The notes under the pieces are model-generated. The model saw only the letters and a program-made list of their open reading frames with translations, did no database searches and had not been told where the DNA came from. This document shows positions 1 through 6,027 of a DNA stretch of 6,854 bases, piece by piece. Position 1 is the first letter of the stretch; each line of letters begins with the position of its first letter. The position numbers and the translations under genes are program-made. The stretch is taken from NCBI GenBank assembly GCA_022563775.1, contig JADFMS010000068.1, positions 1-6,854 of the forward strand, read 5' to 3'. The stretch comes from Fidelibacterota bacterium. GTDB taxonomy: Bacteria > Marinisomatota > SORT01.

Positions 1-49
1 AACCTACGGCTTAGAAGGCCGTTGCTCTATCCAGTTGAGCTACGGGCGC
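1..49 (-). tRNA. tRNA-Arg (anticodon UCU), 5' part only
   Basis: Read on the minus strand, the gene begins at 49 with acceptor strand GCGCCCG (49-43). It continues with TA, D-stem GCTC/GAGC (40-37 and 27-24) around a 9-base loop containing GG, then anticodon stem ACGGC/GCCGT (22-18 and 10-6). The anticodon loop is CTTCTAA, with anticodon TCT at 15-13, which reads AGA/AGG arginine codons. The variable loop starts at 5 (AGGTT) and the T-arm and 3' acceptor strand lie beyond the left edge. All visible stems pair perfectly, so the identity is firm although the acceptor partner strand cannot be checked. It is transcribed away from the neighbouring permease gene. Confidence 0.95.
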
Positions 50-63
50 ATTAATTCCGACTG

Positions 64-92
64 AATGTATTGAAAATCCTTTTGGCAATCAA
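64..92 (-). promoter_or_regulatory. sigma70-like promoter for tRNA-Arg
   Basis: On the minus strand a -35 box TTGATT (92-87) and a -10 box TACATT (69-64) are separated by exactly 17 bases. The -10 ends 14 bases before the mature tRNA 5' end at 49, which puts the expected start of transcription near 57 and leaves a short leader for RNase P to remove. Box quality, spacing and distance all fit a stable-RNA promoter. The assignment rests on consensus matching only. Confidence 0.5.
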
Positions 93-110
93 GTGTAAAT
101 CGTGTAGCTT
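82..110 (+). promoter_or_regulatory. possible promoter for the permease operon
   Basis: TTGGCA (82-87) and TAGCTT (105-110) have a 17-base spacer. The -35 is close to consensus and the -10 is poor. The expected transcript start near 117 gives a leader of about 30-50 bases before the permease start. It overlaps the -35 region of the oppositely directed tRNA promoter, so the two would share a divergent control region. A weaker alternative is TTGTTA (116-121) with TATTGC (138-143). Confidence 0.3.
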
Positions 111-149
111 GTTCCTTGTTAGTTTAATAAGTAGTTTTATTGCTTAAAT

Positions 150-1544
150 TTGATTCAACAGAAGATGAAGAAACTTTCGATATATATCATTGGTGAACTC
201 TTCCCGCCGTTTCTACTCAGTTTAGTAGTGATAGTTTTTATATTTCTGATGAACTTCATGATAAAAGCGGTAGATAAGATATTGGGCAAAGGCATAGCAC
301 CGATGGTAATTTTGGAATATGTAGGTTTGAATATTGCATGGATAATTGCTCTTGCGATCCCTATGTCGGTTCTAATCGCGTCGCTGATGGCTTATGGCCG
401 GCTTTCCGATGATAATGAGATAACTGCGTTGAAGGCAGCCGGCGTGAGTTTCACCAGGATAATTCTACCCGGCATCATTTTCGCGGTTGCGATGGCAGGA
501 TTTATGGTTTATTTCAATAATAACGTTCTTCCTGATTTCAATCATCGCGCTCGAATGCTCGGCTCCGATATTTACCGAACGAGACCTGACTTGACTATCG
601 AGGAGGGTTACTTCACTAATGATATTCCAGGCTACAGCCTGCTCGTGCGAAAGAAAAACGGAGAGATATTAGAAGATGTAACAATTTATAACGACGAAAA
701 TTCTCAAACACAAACTACAATTACTGCTCAAAGAGGACGGATAACTATAAAAGGGAATCGGGTGGTCCTCGATCTCGAAAACGGCGAGATTCACGAGCTG
801 AACGTCCTCCATCCTGAAGAGTATCGAAGGATAGAATTCGAGTATCATCGTTTTACCATCCCTATTAAAAATATGACTCTTGAACGGAGCACGACTCGAC
901 GCAGAGGTGACAGAGAAATGTCAGCCGAAATGATGAGGGGAAAGGTAACTGGAATCAATGCAAAGATCGCTACGGCATATGAAAAGCTCCAGGGGCATTC
1001 AAATAATAACCTCATAAAAGTCTTTAGGAACGAAAGTGGACTTGATGATGAATTCGATCTTGATAGTTCCGTCTGGCCTCCCCCATCCGGCGAAATCAAT
1101 CTTGCTATAAACAGATCGCTGCGAAACATTAAACGGACGATACAGCTGATAGCAAGTGAAACCAATCTAATTAATAATTATAAAAAGCAGCAAAATAAAT
1201 ACAGCGTAGAAATTCAGAAAAAATATTCCATTCCCTTCGCCTGCATAGTCTTTATGCTCGTAGGAGCGCCGTTAGGTATTTTAGCAAAAAAAGGCGGATT
1301 TGCAGTAGGAATGAGTATAAGTTTAGTTTTTTTTATTATATATTGGACTTTCCTCATAGCCGGAGAAAACCTGGCTGACAGGGGAATGATATCTCCATTT
1401 TGGGCGATGTGGAGTCCGAATATTCTTATCGGTTCTTTGGGCATGTATCTTTCCACAAGGTCAGTGAAGAAATTAGGCAGTTGGAATGCGGATAGGATAA
1501 CAAGCAAATTCCGTAAAATTGTTACAAGGAATAATGGCTATTGA
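150..1544 (+). CDS. LptF/LptG family (YjgP/YjgQ) lipopolysaccharide export permease
   Basis: Inner-membrane permease of the LptB2FG ABC transporter type, which extracts lipopolysaccharide from the inner membrane and passes it toward LptC and LptA. Membrane segments are visible near residues 18-38, 58-82, 103-124, 359-378, 385-405 and 415-435. The cytoplasmic coupling segment DDNEITALKAAGVS (87-100), expected to contact the LptB ATPase, and the KYSIPFACIVFMLVGAPLG stretch before TM4 (358-376) are family hallmarks. Residues about 140-250 form the periplasmic beta-jellyroll. The protein has 464 residues against about 360 in E. coli; the extra length is mostly a polar helical stretch near 257-350. 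The longest frame starts at TTG 150, but the ATG at 165 (MKKLSIYIIGELFPPF) resembles usual family N-termini; neither start has a well-spaced ribosome binding site. LptF and LptG cannot be told apart here, and no second permease is adjacent. First gene of a three-gene operon. Confidence 0.92.
   Translation: MIQQKMKKLSIYIIGELFPPFLLSLVVIVFIFLMNFMIKAVDKILGKGIAPMVILEYVGLNIAWIIALAIPMSVLIASLMAYGRLSDDNEITALKAAGVSFTRIILPGIIFAVAMAGFMVYFNNNVLPDFNHRARMLGSDIYRTRPDLTIEEGYFTNDIPGYSLLVRKKNGEILEDVTIYNDENSQTQTTITAQRGRITIKGNRVVLDLENGEIHELNVLHPEEYRRIEFEYHRFTIPIKNMTLERSTTRRRGDREMSAEMMRGKVTGINAKIATAYEKLQGHSNNNLIKVFRNESGLDDEFDLDSSVWPPPSGEINLAINRSLRNIKRTIQLIASETNLINNYKKQQNKYSVEIQKKYSIPFACIVFMLVGAPLGILAKKGGFAVGMSISLVFFIIYWTFLIAGENLADRGMISPFWAMWSPNILIGSLGMYLSTRSVKKLGSWNADRITSKFRKIVTRNNGY
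1526..1543 (+). promoter_or_regulatory. RBS and TTG start of the gamma-CA gene, overlapping the permease stop
   Basis: AAGGA (1526-1530) lies 10 bases before TTG (1541-1543), and the permease stop TGA is 1542-1544. TTG is preferred because the frame from it gives IKKFDGIMPEIHKSVFVAE, which aligns with the normal N-terminus of this family. The next in-frame ATG (1565) would cut into that conserved start, and the closer ATG at 1534 is out of frame. Confidence 0.65.
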
Positions 1545-2062
1545 TAAAAAAATTTGACGGCATTATGCCCGAAATTCACAAGAGTGTATTTGTCGCTGAA
1601 ACGGCTGCTGTTATCGGGGATGTTCATATCGGAATGAACAGCTCTGTGTGGTATTCCGCTGTGGTCAGGGGCGATATGCACTCGATAAGAATTGGCGAAA
1701 GGACTAATGTTCAGGATGGCGCCATACTGCATGTTGTAAAAGGAACTTTTCCTTGTCTCATTGGAAATGATGTAACTATCGGACACGCCGCGGTTGTTCA
1801 CGGTTGCACCGTTCATGACAAAGTACTTATAGGAATGAACGCTACTGTCCTGGACGGAGCTATAATCGAAGAAGGCTCCATCATCGCGGCAGGCGCATTG
1901 GTGCGTGAAGGACAGAGAGTTCCTGAAAACAGATTATTTGCCGGTGTCCCGGCACGTGATATTCGAGCCACAACAGATAAAGACTTTAAACGGATAATGA
2001 GCGGTTCGGAAGAGTATGTTCATTATGGCGCCCGATTCAAAGAGGAGACAATTTCCTCTTGA
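1541..2062 (+). CDS. gamma-class carbonic anhydrase family protein (YrdA/CamH-like)
   Basis: Left-handed beta-helix protein of hexapeptide repeats, expected to be a trimer with a metal ion between subunits. Family members reversibly hydrate CO2 to bicarbonate, although many YrdA-type members show weak or no measured activity. The putative metal ligands H64 (in AILHVV), H82 and H87 (in GHAAVVHGC) are all present, as are R43 and D45 of the RGD motif and Q58-D59, which help shape the active site. Repeat units such as IGDVHI, IGNDVT and IGMNAT run from about residue 25 to 125, followed by GVPAR and a C-terminal helix. At 173 residues it matches the short cytosolic type and lacks a signal peptide and the acidic loop of Methanosarcina Cam. 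It starts inside the stop codon of the permease gene and its own stop overlaps the next start. Its physiological substrate cannot be proved from sequence. Confidence 0.93.
   Translation: MIKKFDGIMPEIHKSVFVAETAAVIGDVHIGMNSSVWYSAVVRGDMHSIRIGERTNVQDGAILHVVKGTFPCLIGNDVTIGHAAVVHGCTVHDKVLIGMNATVLDGAIIEEGSIIAAGALVREGQRVPENRLFAGVPARDIRATTDKDFKRIMSGSEEYVHYGARFKEETISS
2040..2061 (+). promoter_or_regulatory. hairpin over the RBS and TTG start of the phosphorylase gene
   Basis: The Shine-Dalgarno GAGGAG (2042-2047) is 11 bases before the TTG start (2059-2061), whose last two bases are also the first two of the upstream TGA stop (2060-2062). Bases 2040-2048 pair with 2052-2060: A-T, A-T, G-C, A-T, G-C, G-C, A-T, G.T wobble and A-T around loop CAA. 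This would bury the whole Shine-Dalgarno and two bases of the start codon. A ribosome finishing the upstream gene would melt the stem, so coupled translation is the natural reading. The pairing is seen directly; the regulatory role is inferred. Confidence 0.5.
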
Positions 2063-3360
2063 TACCCTATGAACTGATTTCCCGCAAACAGAATGGCGTT
2101 GAGCTCTCTGTTGAAGAAATAGAATTTATGATTTCCGGATTTGCCAAAGGAACTCTGCCTGATTACCAGATGGCAGCCTTTTTAATGGCTGTTTATTTTA
2201 AAGGGATGACGGATGCCGAAACGAATGCGCTTGTCAAGTCTATGTTAGAATCAGGTGATACCATTGATACTTCAAATATTCCCGGAATTAAAGTTGACAA
2301 ACATTCCACGGGTGGAGTCGGTGATAAGGTCTCTCTCGTACTCGCCCCTCTTGTGGCAGCTGCCGGATTGCCTATCCCAATGATATCCGGGCGAGGGCTT
2401 GGTCATTCGGGCGGAACGCTCGATAAATTGGAATCGATTCCCGGATTTAATGTGAATCTCTCCATTGAACAATTTCTTGCTCAGGTAGCGGATATCGGTC
2501 TCTCCATTATCAGCCAATCGGAAGCTCTCGTTCCCGCCGATCGCAAAATGTACGCTTTGCGCGACGTTACCGCTACTGTTCGTTCTATACCGTTGATGTG
2601 CGGAAGTATAATGTCAAAGAAAATTGCTGAAGGCATCAACGCTTTGGTATTAGACGTTAAAACAGGAAGAGGAGCCTTTATAAATGACATAGATGAATGC
2701 AGGCTGCTTGCAAAGTCACTCGTTTCCATCGGCGAACTCGCAGGCATCAAAACAAGAGCTCTCATTACAGATATGTCGCAACCACTCGGCAACACAATCG
2801 GTAACTGGCTTGAAGTAGATGAATCAGTTCGCTGTTTGAAAAATGAAGGTCCTGAGGATTTGGAAGAATTAACTCTTCAGCTCGGCGCTCACATGCTCGT
2901 ACTTGGAGAAATAACAGATGATGTTGATGAAGCCCTGAAAAAACTTAAATCGTTATTAGAGGACGGCTCTGCATTTAATAAATTCGTGGAATTAGTAGAA
3001 GCACAGGGAGGTGATTCATCTCTGCTCCTTGATCTTGATAAATATCCGTCAGCGAACTGTTCCGAAGATATCAGTGCTGCGATCGACGGATATGTTGAAT
3101 CAATTGATCCTTATGCTCTCGGAATTGCCTGCGTCAATCTTGGAGCCGGAAGGATAAAAATTGATGACGTTCTTGATCATAAAGCAGGAGTTAAATTATT
3201 TAAAAAATTGGGTGACCCGGTCACCCGGGGAGATAAACTCGTCAGCGTATATTCTGATTCAAAAGAAAAACTTGATTCCCAATTGAATGCAATAAACTCA
3301 GCAATAGTCATTGGTAACGAGAAACCTCAGCTGCCGAAATTACTGAAGGAAGTTATATAA
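2059..3360 (+). CDS. deoA: thymidine / pyrimidine-nucleoside phosphorylase
   Basis: Cytosolic homodimer that splits thymidine (and uridine, if of the Pdp type) with phosphate into the free base and (deoxy)ribose-1-phosphate, in pyrimidine salvage and nucleoside catabolism. At 433 residues it is full length. The N-terminal helical domain (about 1-65) begins IPYELISRKQNGVELSVEEIEFMI, typical of the family. The phosphate-binding loop KHSTGGVGDK is at 81-90, and the family signature SGRGLGHSGGTLDKLE at 110-125 has Ser where Thr is usual. Base-binding residues R168, S183 and K187 correspond to E. coli R171, S186 and K190, in ALRDVTATV and GSIMSKK. VKTGRGAF (200-207) leans toward the Gram-positive pyrimidine-nucleoside (Pdp) type, so the symbol deoA is a family label and thymidine specificity is unproven. 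The C-terminal alpha/beta domain is intact. Start TTG 2059 overlaps the preceding stop. Last gene of the operon; no clear intrinsic terminator follows, only the inverted-repeat element. Confidence 0.95.
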   Translation: MIPYELISRKQNGVELSVEEIEFMISGFAKGTLPDYQMAAFLMAVYFKGMTDAETNALVKSMLESGDTIDTSNIPGIKVDKHSTGGVGDKVSLVLAPLVAAAGLPIPMISGRGLGHSGGTLDKLESIPGFNVNLSIEQFLAQVADIGLSIISQSEALVPADRKMYALRDVTATVRSIPLMCGSIMSKKIAEGINALVLDVKTGRGAFINDIDECRLLAKSLVSIGELAGIKTRALITDMSQPLGNTIGNWLEVDESVRCLKNEGPEDLEELTLQLGAHMLVLGEITDDVDEALKKLKSLLEDGSAFNKFVELVEAQGGDSSLLLDLDKYPSANCSEDISAAIDGYVESIDPYALGIACVNLGAGRIKIDDVLDHKAGVKLFKKLGDPVTRGDKLVSVYSDSKEKLDSQLNAINSAIVIGNEKPQLPKLLKEVI

Positions 3361-3373
3361 AGAGTTTTCTGTT

Positions 3374-3567
3374 TTAAACAAAGCTGAAGCTACATGAGAT
3401 TATGATTATGTCGTTGCCCGCCAGACATAAGTCGGACTGGCGAGGAGCAGAGCGACGAAGCCCCGAAGGGACTCCCTTGGAGCAATCTAAAAATTAAAAA
3501 CATCTTAAACAAATTACGAGATTGCCGCGTCCGGCTGAAGCCAGACTCGCAAAGACTGTTTGTTTAA
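3374..3567. repeat. nested inverted-repeat (palindromic) intergenic element
   Basis: This fills the gap between two converging genes; no reading frame of note is present in 3361-3633. Three nested pairs of arms are visible: TTAAACAAA (3374-3382) with TTTGTTTAA (3559-3567), 9/9; GTCGTTGC (3410-3417) with GCAAAGAC (3549-3556), 7/8; and GCAATCT (3482-3488) with AGATTGC (3519-3525), 7/7. The left half contains GCGAGGAGCAGAGCGACGAAG (3440-3460). Together with the GTC-TTGC and GCAATCT ends, this resembles a widespread class of dispersed palindromic spacer elements in bacteria; that likeness is from memory. Small internal hairpins interrupt it at 3419-3442, 3466-3478 and 3529-3546. A third copy of TTAAACAAA is at 3505-3513. 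Placed between convergent 3' ends, it may also act as a two-way transcription barrier. Copy number elsewhere in the genome is unknown. Confidence 0.55.
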
Positions 3568-3633
3568 TTTCTGAAAGACAAAATAATTAAATCATAGAAC
3601 TTCTAAATTTACGTTCAAGCCGATAAAAAATTC

Positions 3634-5868
3634 TTAAAAATCGATCTTACCTTTTTTCTTGTCGATAGCGCCCGTATGAATGGGACATAAACCTTCCGGG
3701 ACATATTTCTTATTGTATATCTCAGTTTTTATTGGACAATAAGGCGTTGGGTTTTTCCCCGTAACGCTGCAAATTTCTAATTCAATTACATTCTCAGGTC
3801 TCTCGAATGGTATGTCTGGCCATTCCAAACTGTCATATACCGCCTTCATAAAATTCGCCCAAATGGGCAACGCCGCCACTGAACCTGCCTGACCATTTCC
3901 AAGCGATACTTGCGGATCATCTATCCCCACCCATACTCCGGCTGATATCAAAGGAGTGAAACCGACAAACCATGCATCTGTAAAATCATTGGTAGTGCCC
4001 GTTTTACCTCCCGCATCTTTATAAAATTCGTACTTGTAACGGGAAGATATTCCTGTTCCATTCTTCACCACTGATTCGAGAAGATCCGTCATTAAATAGG
4101 CTGTCTCTTCACTTAGGACCTCTTTGCGTTCGGGTATGTTTTCTAAAATTACATTTCCGTACCGGTCTTTAACTCTCTTGATAATTATCGGCGCAACCCA
4201 AACCCCTTTATTGGCGAATGTGGCGAATGCCGAAACGACTTCCAACGGGATCAATTCGCTCGTGCCAAGCGCTATCGCTTGCACGGGACGGATATTCGTT
4301 GTGAACCCCATAGCTTTTGCGTAATCTCTAACAGTTCCGGGAGGAATTAGCTCCTGCACCATCCTGACGGATACTAAATTTAATGATCTTTGGAGCGCCT
4401 GTCTTAGATCAACCAAGCCTCCCGTAGAGCCGTCGTAATTTCTCGGTCTCCATCGGGTAGAATCATCCATGAAAAGTACAACAGGTTGATTAAGAAGCAT
4501 GTCAGAGGGAAGAAAGCCGTTGTCGAGCGCCGCAGTCCACACAATAGGTTTGAATACTGAACCCGGTTGTCGTTTAGCCTGCGTTGCCCTATTAAATTTA
4601 TCGAGTTGAAAATCTCGTCCGCCTACCATGGCAAGTATATGTCCCGTAGACGGATCCTTAGCCACAAGAGCCGTCTGGACTATCAGCTTATTCCGTAATT
4701 CTAATGCAAGGGGAATTTCTCCACGTATCATCGAATCAACAGATGAGAGGGAATATTTAGAAGTATCCACGAGTCCTATAAGTTCATCAGGATTGTTGAG
4801 CAGCCGTTTATTCAGCACTCCCTGCTGTCCGAGAGCCCAATCAGGTCTCAGGGAGTCTGCTGCGCTGCGGACTCCCAATATGTGATCGCGCACAGCCTTT
4901 TCAGCAGCGAATTGAATTCGGGTATCAAGAGTGGTATATATTGTCAGTCCGTCTCTTAGAACATCAAACCCATATTCATTAGATATCTTGTTGAGCTCCT
5001 GACGAACGTTTTCTGTGAAATAAGGAGCATAACCACCTACGCTTAACCTTCTTTGTACTATAAGCGGCTTAGCTTTTGCCGTGAAATATTCAGCTAAGGT
5101 TATCTTCCCTTGTTCCTTCATCAGCCTCAACACCAGATTACGTCGCGAAATAGATTTCCTGGGATTGAATATAGGTGAATAACCGCCCGGAGATTTCGGT
5201 AGCGCGGCAAGCATGGCGGATTCTTCAAGCATCAGCTCCTGCACTTTCTTATCAAATAATCTTCTCGCTGCAGCCTGTACACCGTATGCCCCATGACCGA
5301 GATAGATCGTGTTGAGATACATCTCAAGAATTTCTTCTTTCGTATACGTTCGTTCGATCTGGATAGCAGTTATCATCTCTTTGAGTTTGCGTGTGACACG
5401 TTTTTCCATGTTGAGATAAAGAACTCTCGCTAACTGTTGGGTAAGAGTACTTGCCCCCTGCTTCTTCGACAGAGTCATGATATCAACAGCGATAGCGCGG
5501 GCTATATCTCTGGTACTGATACCCCAGTGATTCCAATATCGAGTATCCTCAGTCACGATAAATGCATCCTTCGTATGTTGAGGAATTTCGTTAAGCGGCA
5601 CAAGGACTCTTCGTTCCGCGAAAAGCTCATGAATCAAAACAGAATCTGCCGAATAGATCCTTGTAACGAGGTTAGGATCGAAATTTTCGAGTTGCTGAAG
5701 CGATGGCAGATCCTCACTCATCACATCGTAGAGAAGAAGTCCGAATACCATTATACTGAGACTGATAATAAGCGAAATAATGAACTTCCGATGGTGAGAA
5801 CTCGGATTTTTCTTCTTCTTCTGTTTTCGCAATCGAACTGCTACTTGTGGTCTTCTTCCCTTCGCCAT
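3634..5868 (-). CDS. mrcA: class A penicillin-binding protein, PBP1A type (transglycosylase/transpeptidase)
   Basis: Bifunctional peptidoglycan synthase anchored in the inner membrane: it polymerises glycan strands from lipid II and crosslinks the stem peptides. A very basic cytoplasmic tail (residues 1-28, with KQKKKK) precedes one membrane anchor (29-47). The GT51 domain (about 65-235) shows EDTRYWNHWG with catalytic E107, GASTLTQQLAR (138-148), second glutamate E172 in IERTYTKEEILEMYLN, and ALPKSPGGYSP (222-232). The transpeptidase domain (about 395-675) has the acylated Ser437 in SVFK, SLN (495-497) and KTGT (622-625). All catalytic motifs are intact and the 744-residue length is normal. 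A short C-terminal extension holds C700, C711 and C728. ATG 5868 is the only sensible start ahead of the anchor, although no Shine-Dalgarno sequence precedes it. The gene runs alone on this strand, facing the phosphorylase operon. PBP1A rather than PBP1B is chosen from overall architecture, with no UB2H-like region. Confidence 0.95.
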   Translation of the reverse strand: MAKGRRPQVAVRLRKQKKKKNPSSHHRKFIISLIISLSIMVFGLLLYDVMSEDLPSLQQLENFDPNLVTRIYSADSVLIHELFAERRVLVPLNEIPQHTKDAFIVTEDTRYWNHWGISTRDIARAIAVDIMTLSKKQGASTLTQQLARVLYLNMEKRVTRKLKEMITAIQIERTYTKEEILEMYLNTIYLGHGAYGVQAAARRLFDKKVQELMLEESAMLAALPKSPGGYSPIFNPRKSISRRNLVLRLMKEQGKITLAEYFTAKAKPLIVQRRLSVGGYAPYFTENVRQELNKISNEYGFDVLRDGLTIYTTLDTRIQFAAEKAVRDHILGVRSAADSLRPDWALGQQGVLNKRLLNNPDELIGLVDTSKYSLSSVDSMIRGEIPLALELRNKLIVQTALVAKDPSTGHILAMVGGRDFQLDKFNRATQAKRQPGSVFKPIVWTAALDNGFLPSDMLLNQPVVLFMDDSTRWRPRNYDGSTGGLVDLRQALQRSLNLVSVRMVQELIPPGTVRDYAKAMGFTTNIRPVQAIALGTSELIPLEVVSAFATFANKGVWVAPIIIKRVKDRYGNVILENIPERKEVLSEETAYLMTDLLESVVKNGTGISSRYKYEFYKDAGGKTGTTNDFTDAWFVGFTPLISAGVWVGIDDPQVSLGNGQAGSVAALPIWANFMKAVYDSLEWPDIPFERPENVIELEICSVTGKNPTPYCPIKTEIYNKKYVPEGLCPIHTGAIDKKKGKIDF

Positions 5869-5876
5869 ACGCCAAT

Positions 5877-5905
5877 ATAATAGCGAAGATTCCCCGAAAA
5901 CGCAA
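5877..5905 (-). promoter_or_regulatory. candidate promoter for the PBP1A gene, near-leaderless
   Basis: On the minus strand TTGCGT (5905-5900) and TATTAT (5882-5877) are 17 bases apart. Only 8 bases lie between the -10 box and the ATG at 5868, so a transcript starting at the usual distance would have a leader of about 1-2 bases. This agrees with the lack of a Shine-Dalgarno sequence. Consensus match only. Confidence 0.35.
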
Positions 5906-5971
5906 CAGGCACTATATTTGGAATAATATCACTTTGGTTTAATAACTTCCACGATCCATCTAACCCATTCC

Positions 5972-5999
5972 TTGCCTTTAGAATGTAAATTATTATATT
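5972..5999 (+). promoter_or_regulatory. candidate promoter for the HD-domain gene
   Basis: TTGCCT (5972-5977) and TATATT (5994-5999) are separated by 16 bases in an AT-rich stretch, giving a leader of roughly 20 bases before ATG 6028. A small inverted repeat TAAAT-TCG-ATTTA (6001-6013) sits just after the -10 box, and AGGA (6013-6016) is 11 bases before the start codon. The box match is moderate, and AT-rich DNA gives such matches easily. Confidence 0.3.
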
Positions 6000-6027
6000 T
6001 TAAATTCGATTTAGGAATTGTTCCACG

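Noticed and set aside
845..1165. Minus-strand open frames inside the permease gene (also 1214-1507)
   Set aside because: Both are mirror frames of a convincing coding sequence and have no recognisable protein features.
1534..1557. ATG just before the gamma-CA start
   Set aside because: It is out of frame and gives only seven codons before TGA; the in-frame TTG at 1541 gives the expected N-terminus.
3610..3650. Possible terminator after the PBP1A stop
   Set aside because: Only a 4-bp CGAT/ATCG pairing around AT-rich sequence is visible; no GC-rich stem with a T-tract on the minus strand.
3681..3771. Three cysteines in the PBP1A C-terminal tail as a novel metal site
   Set aside because: Short C-terminal tails with spaced cysteines (C-SG...C...C) are, as I recall, common in PBP1A-family proteins and are more likely to form disulfides in the periplasm.
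5514..5550. EDTRYWNHWG instead of the more usual EDRRFYEHxG in the GT51 motif as a sign of inactivation
   Set aside because: The catalytic glutamate, aspartate, histidine and glycine are all kept and the other GT51 motifs are intact; the changes are conservative.
5437..5880. 147-codon plus-strand open frame opposite the 5' end of the PBP1A gene
   Set aside because: It lies wholly antisense to GT51 domain codons with intact catalytic motifs, its translation resembles no known family, and no ribosome-binding site stands out.
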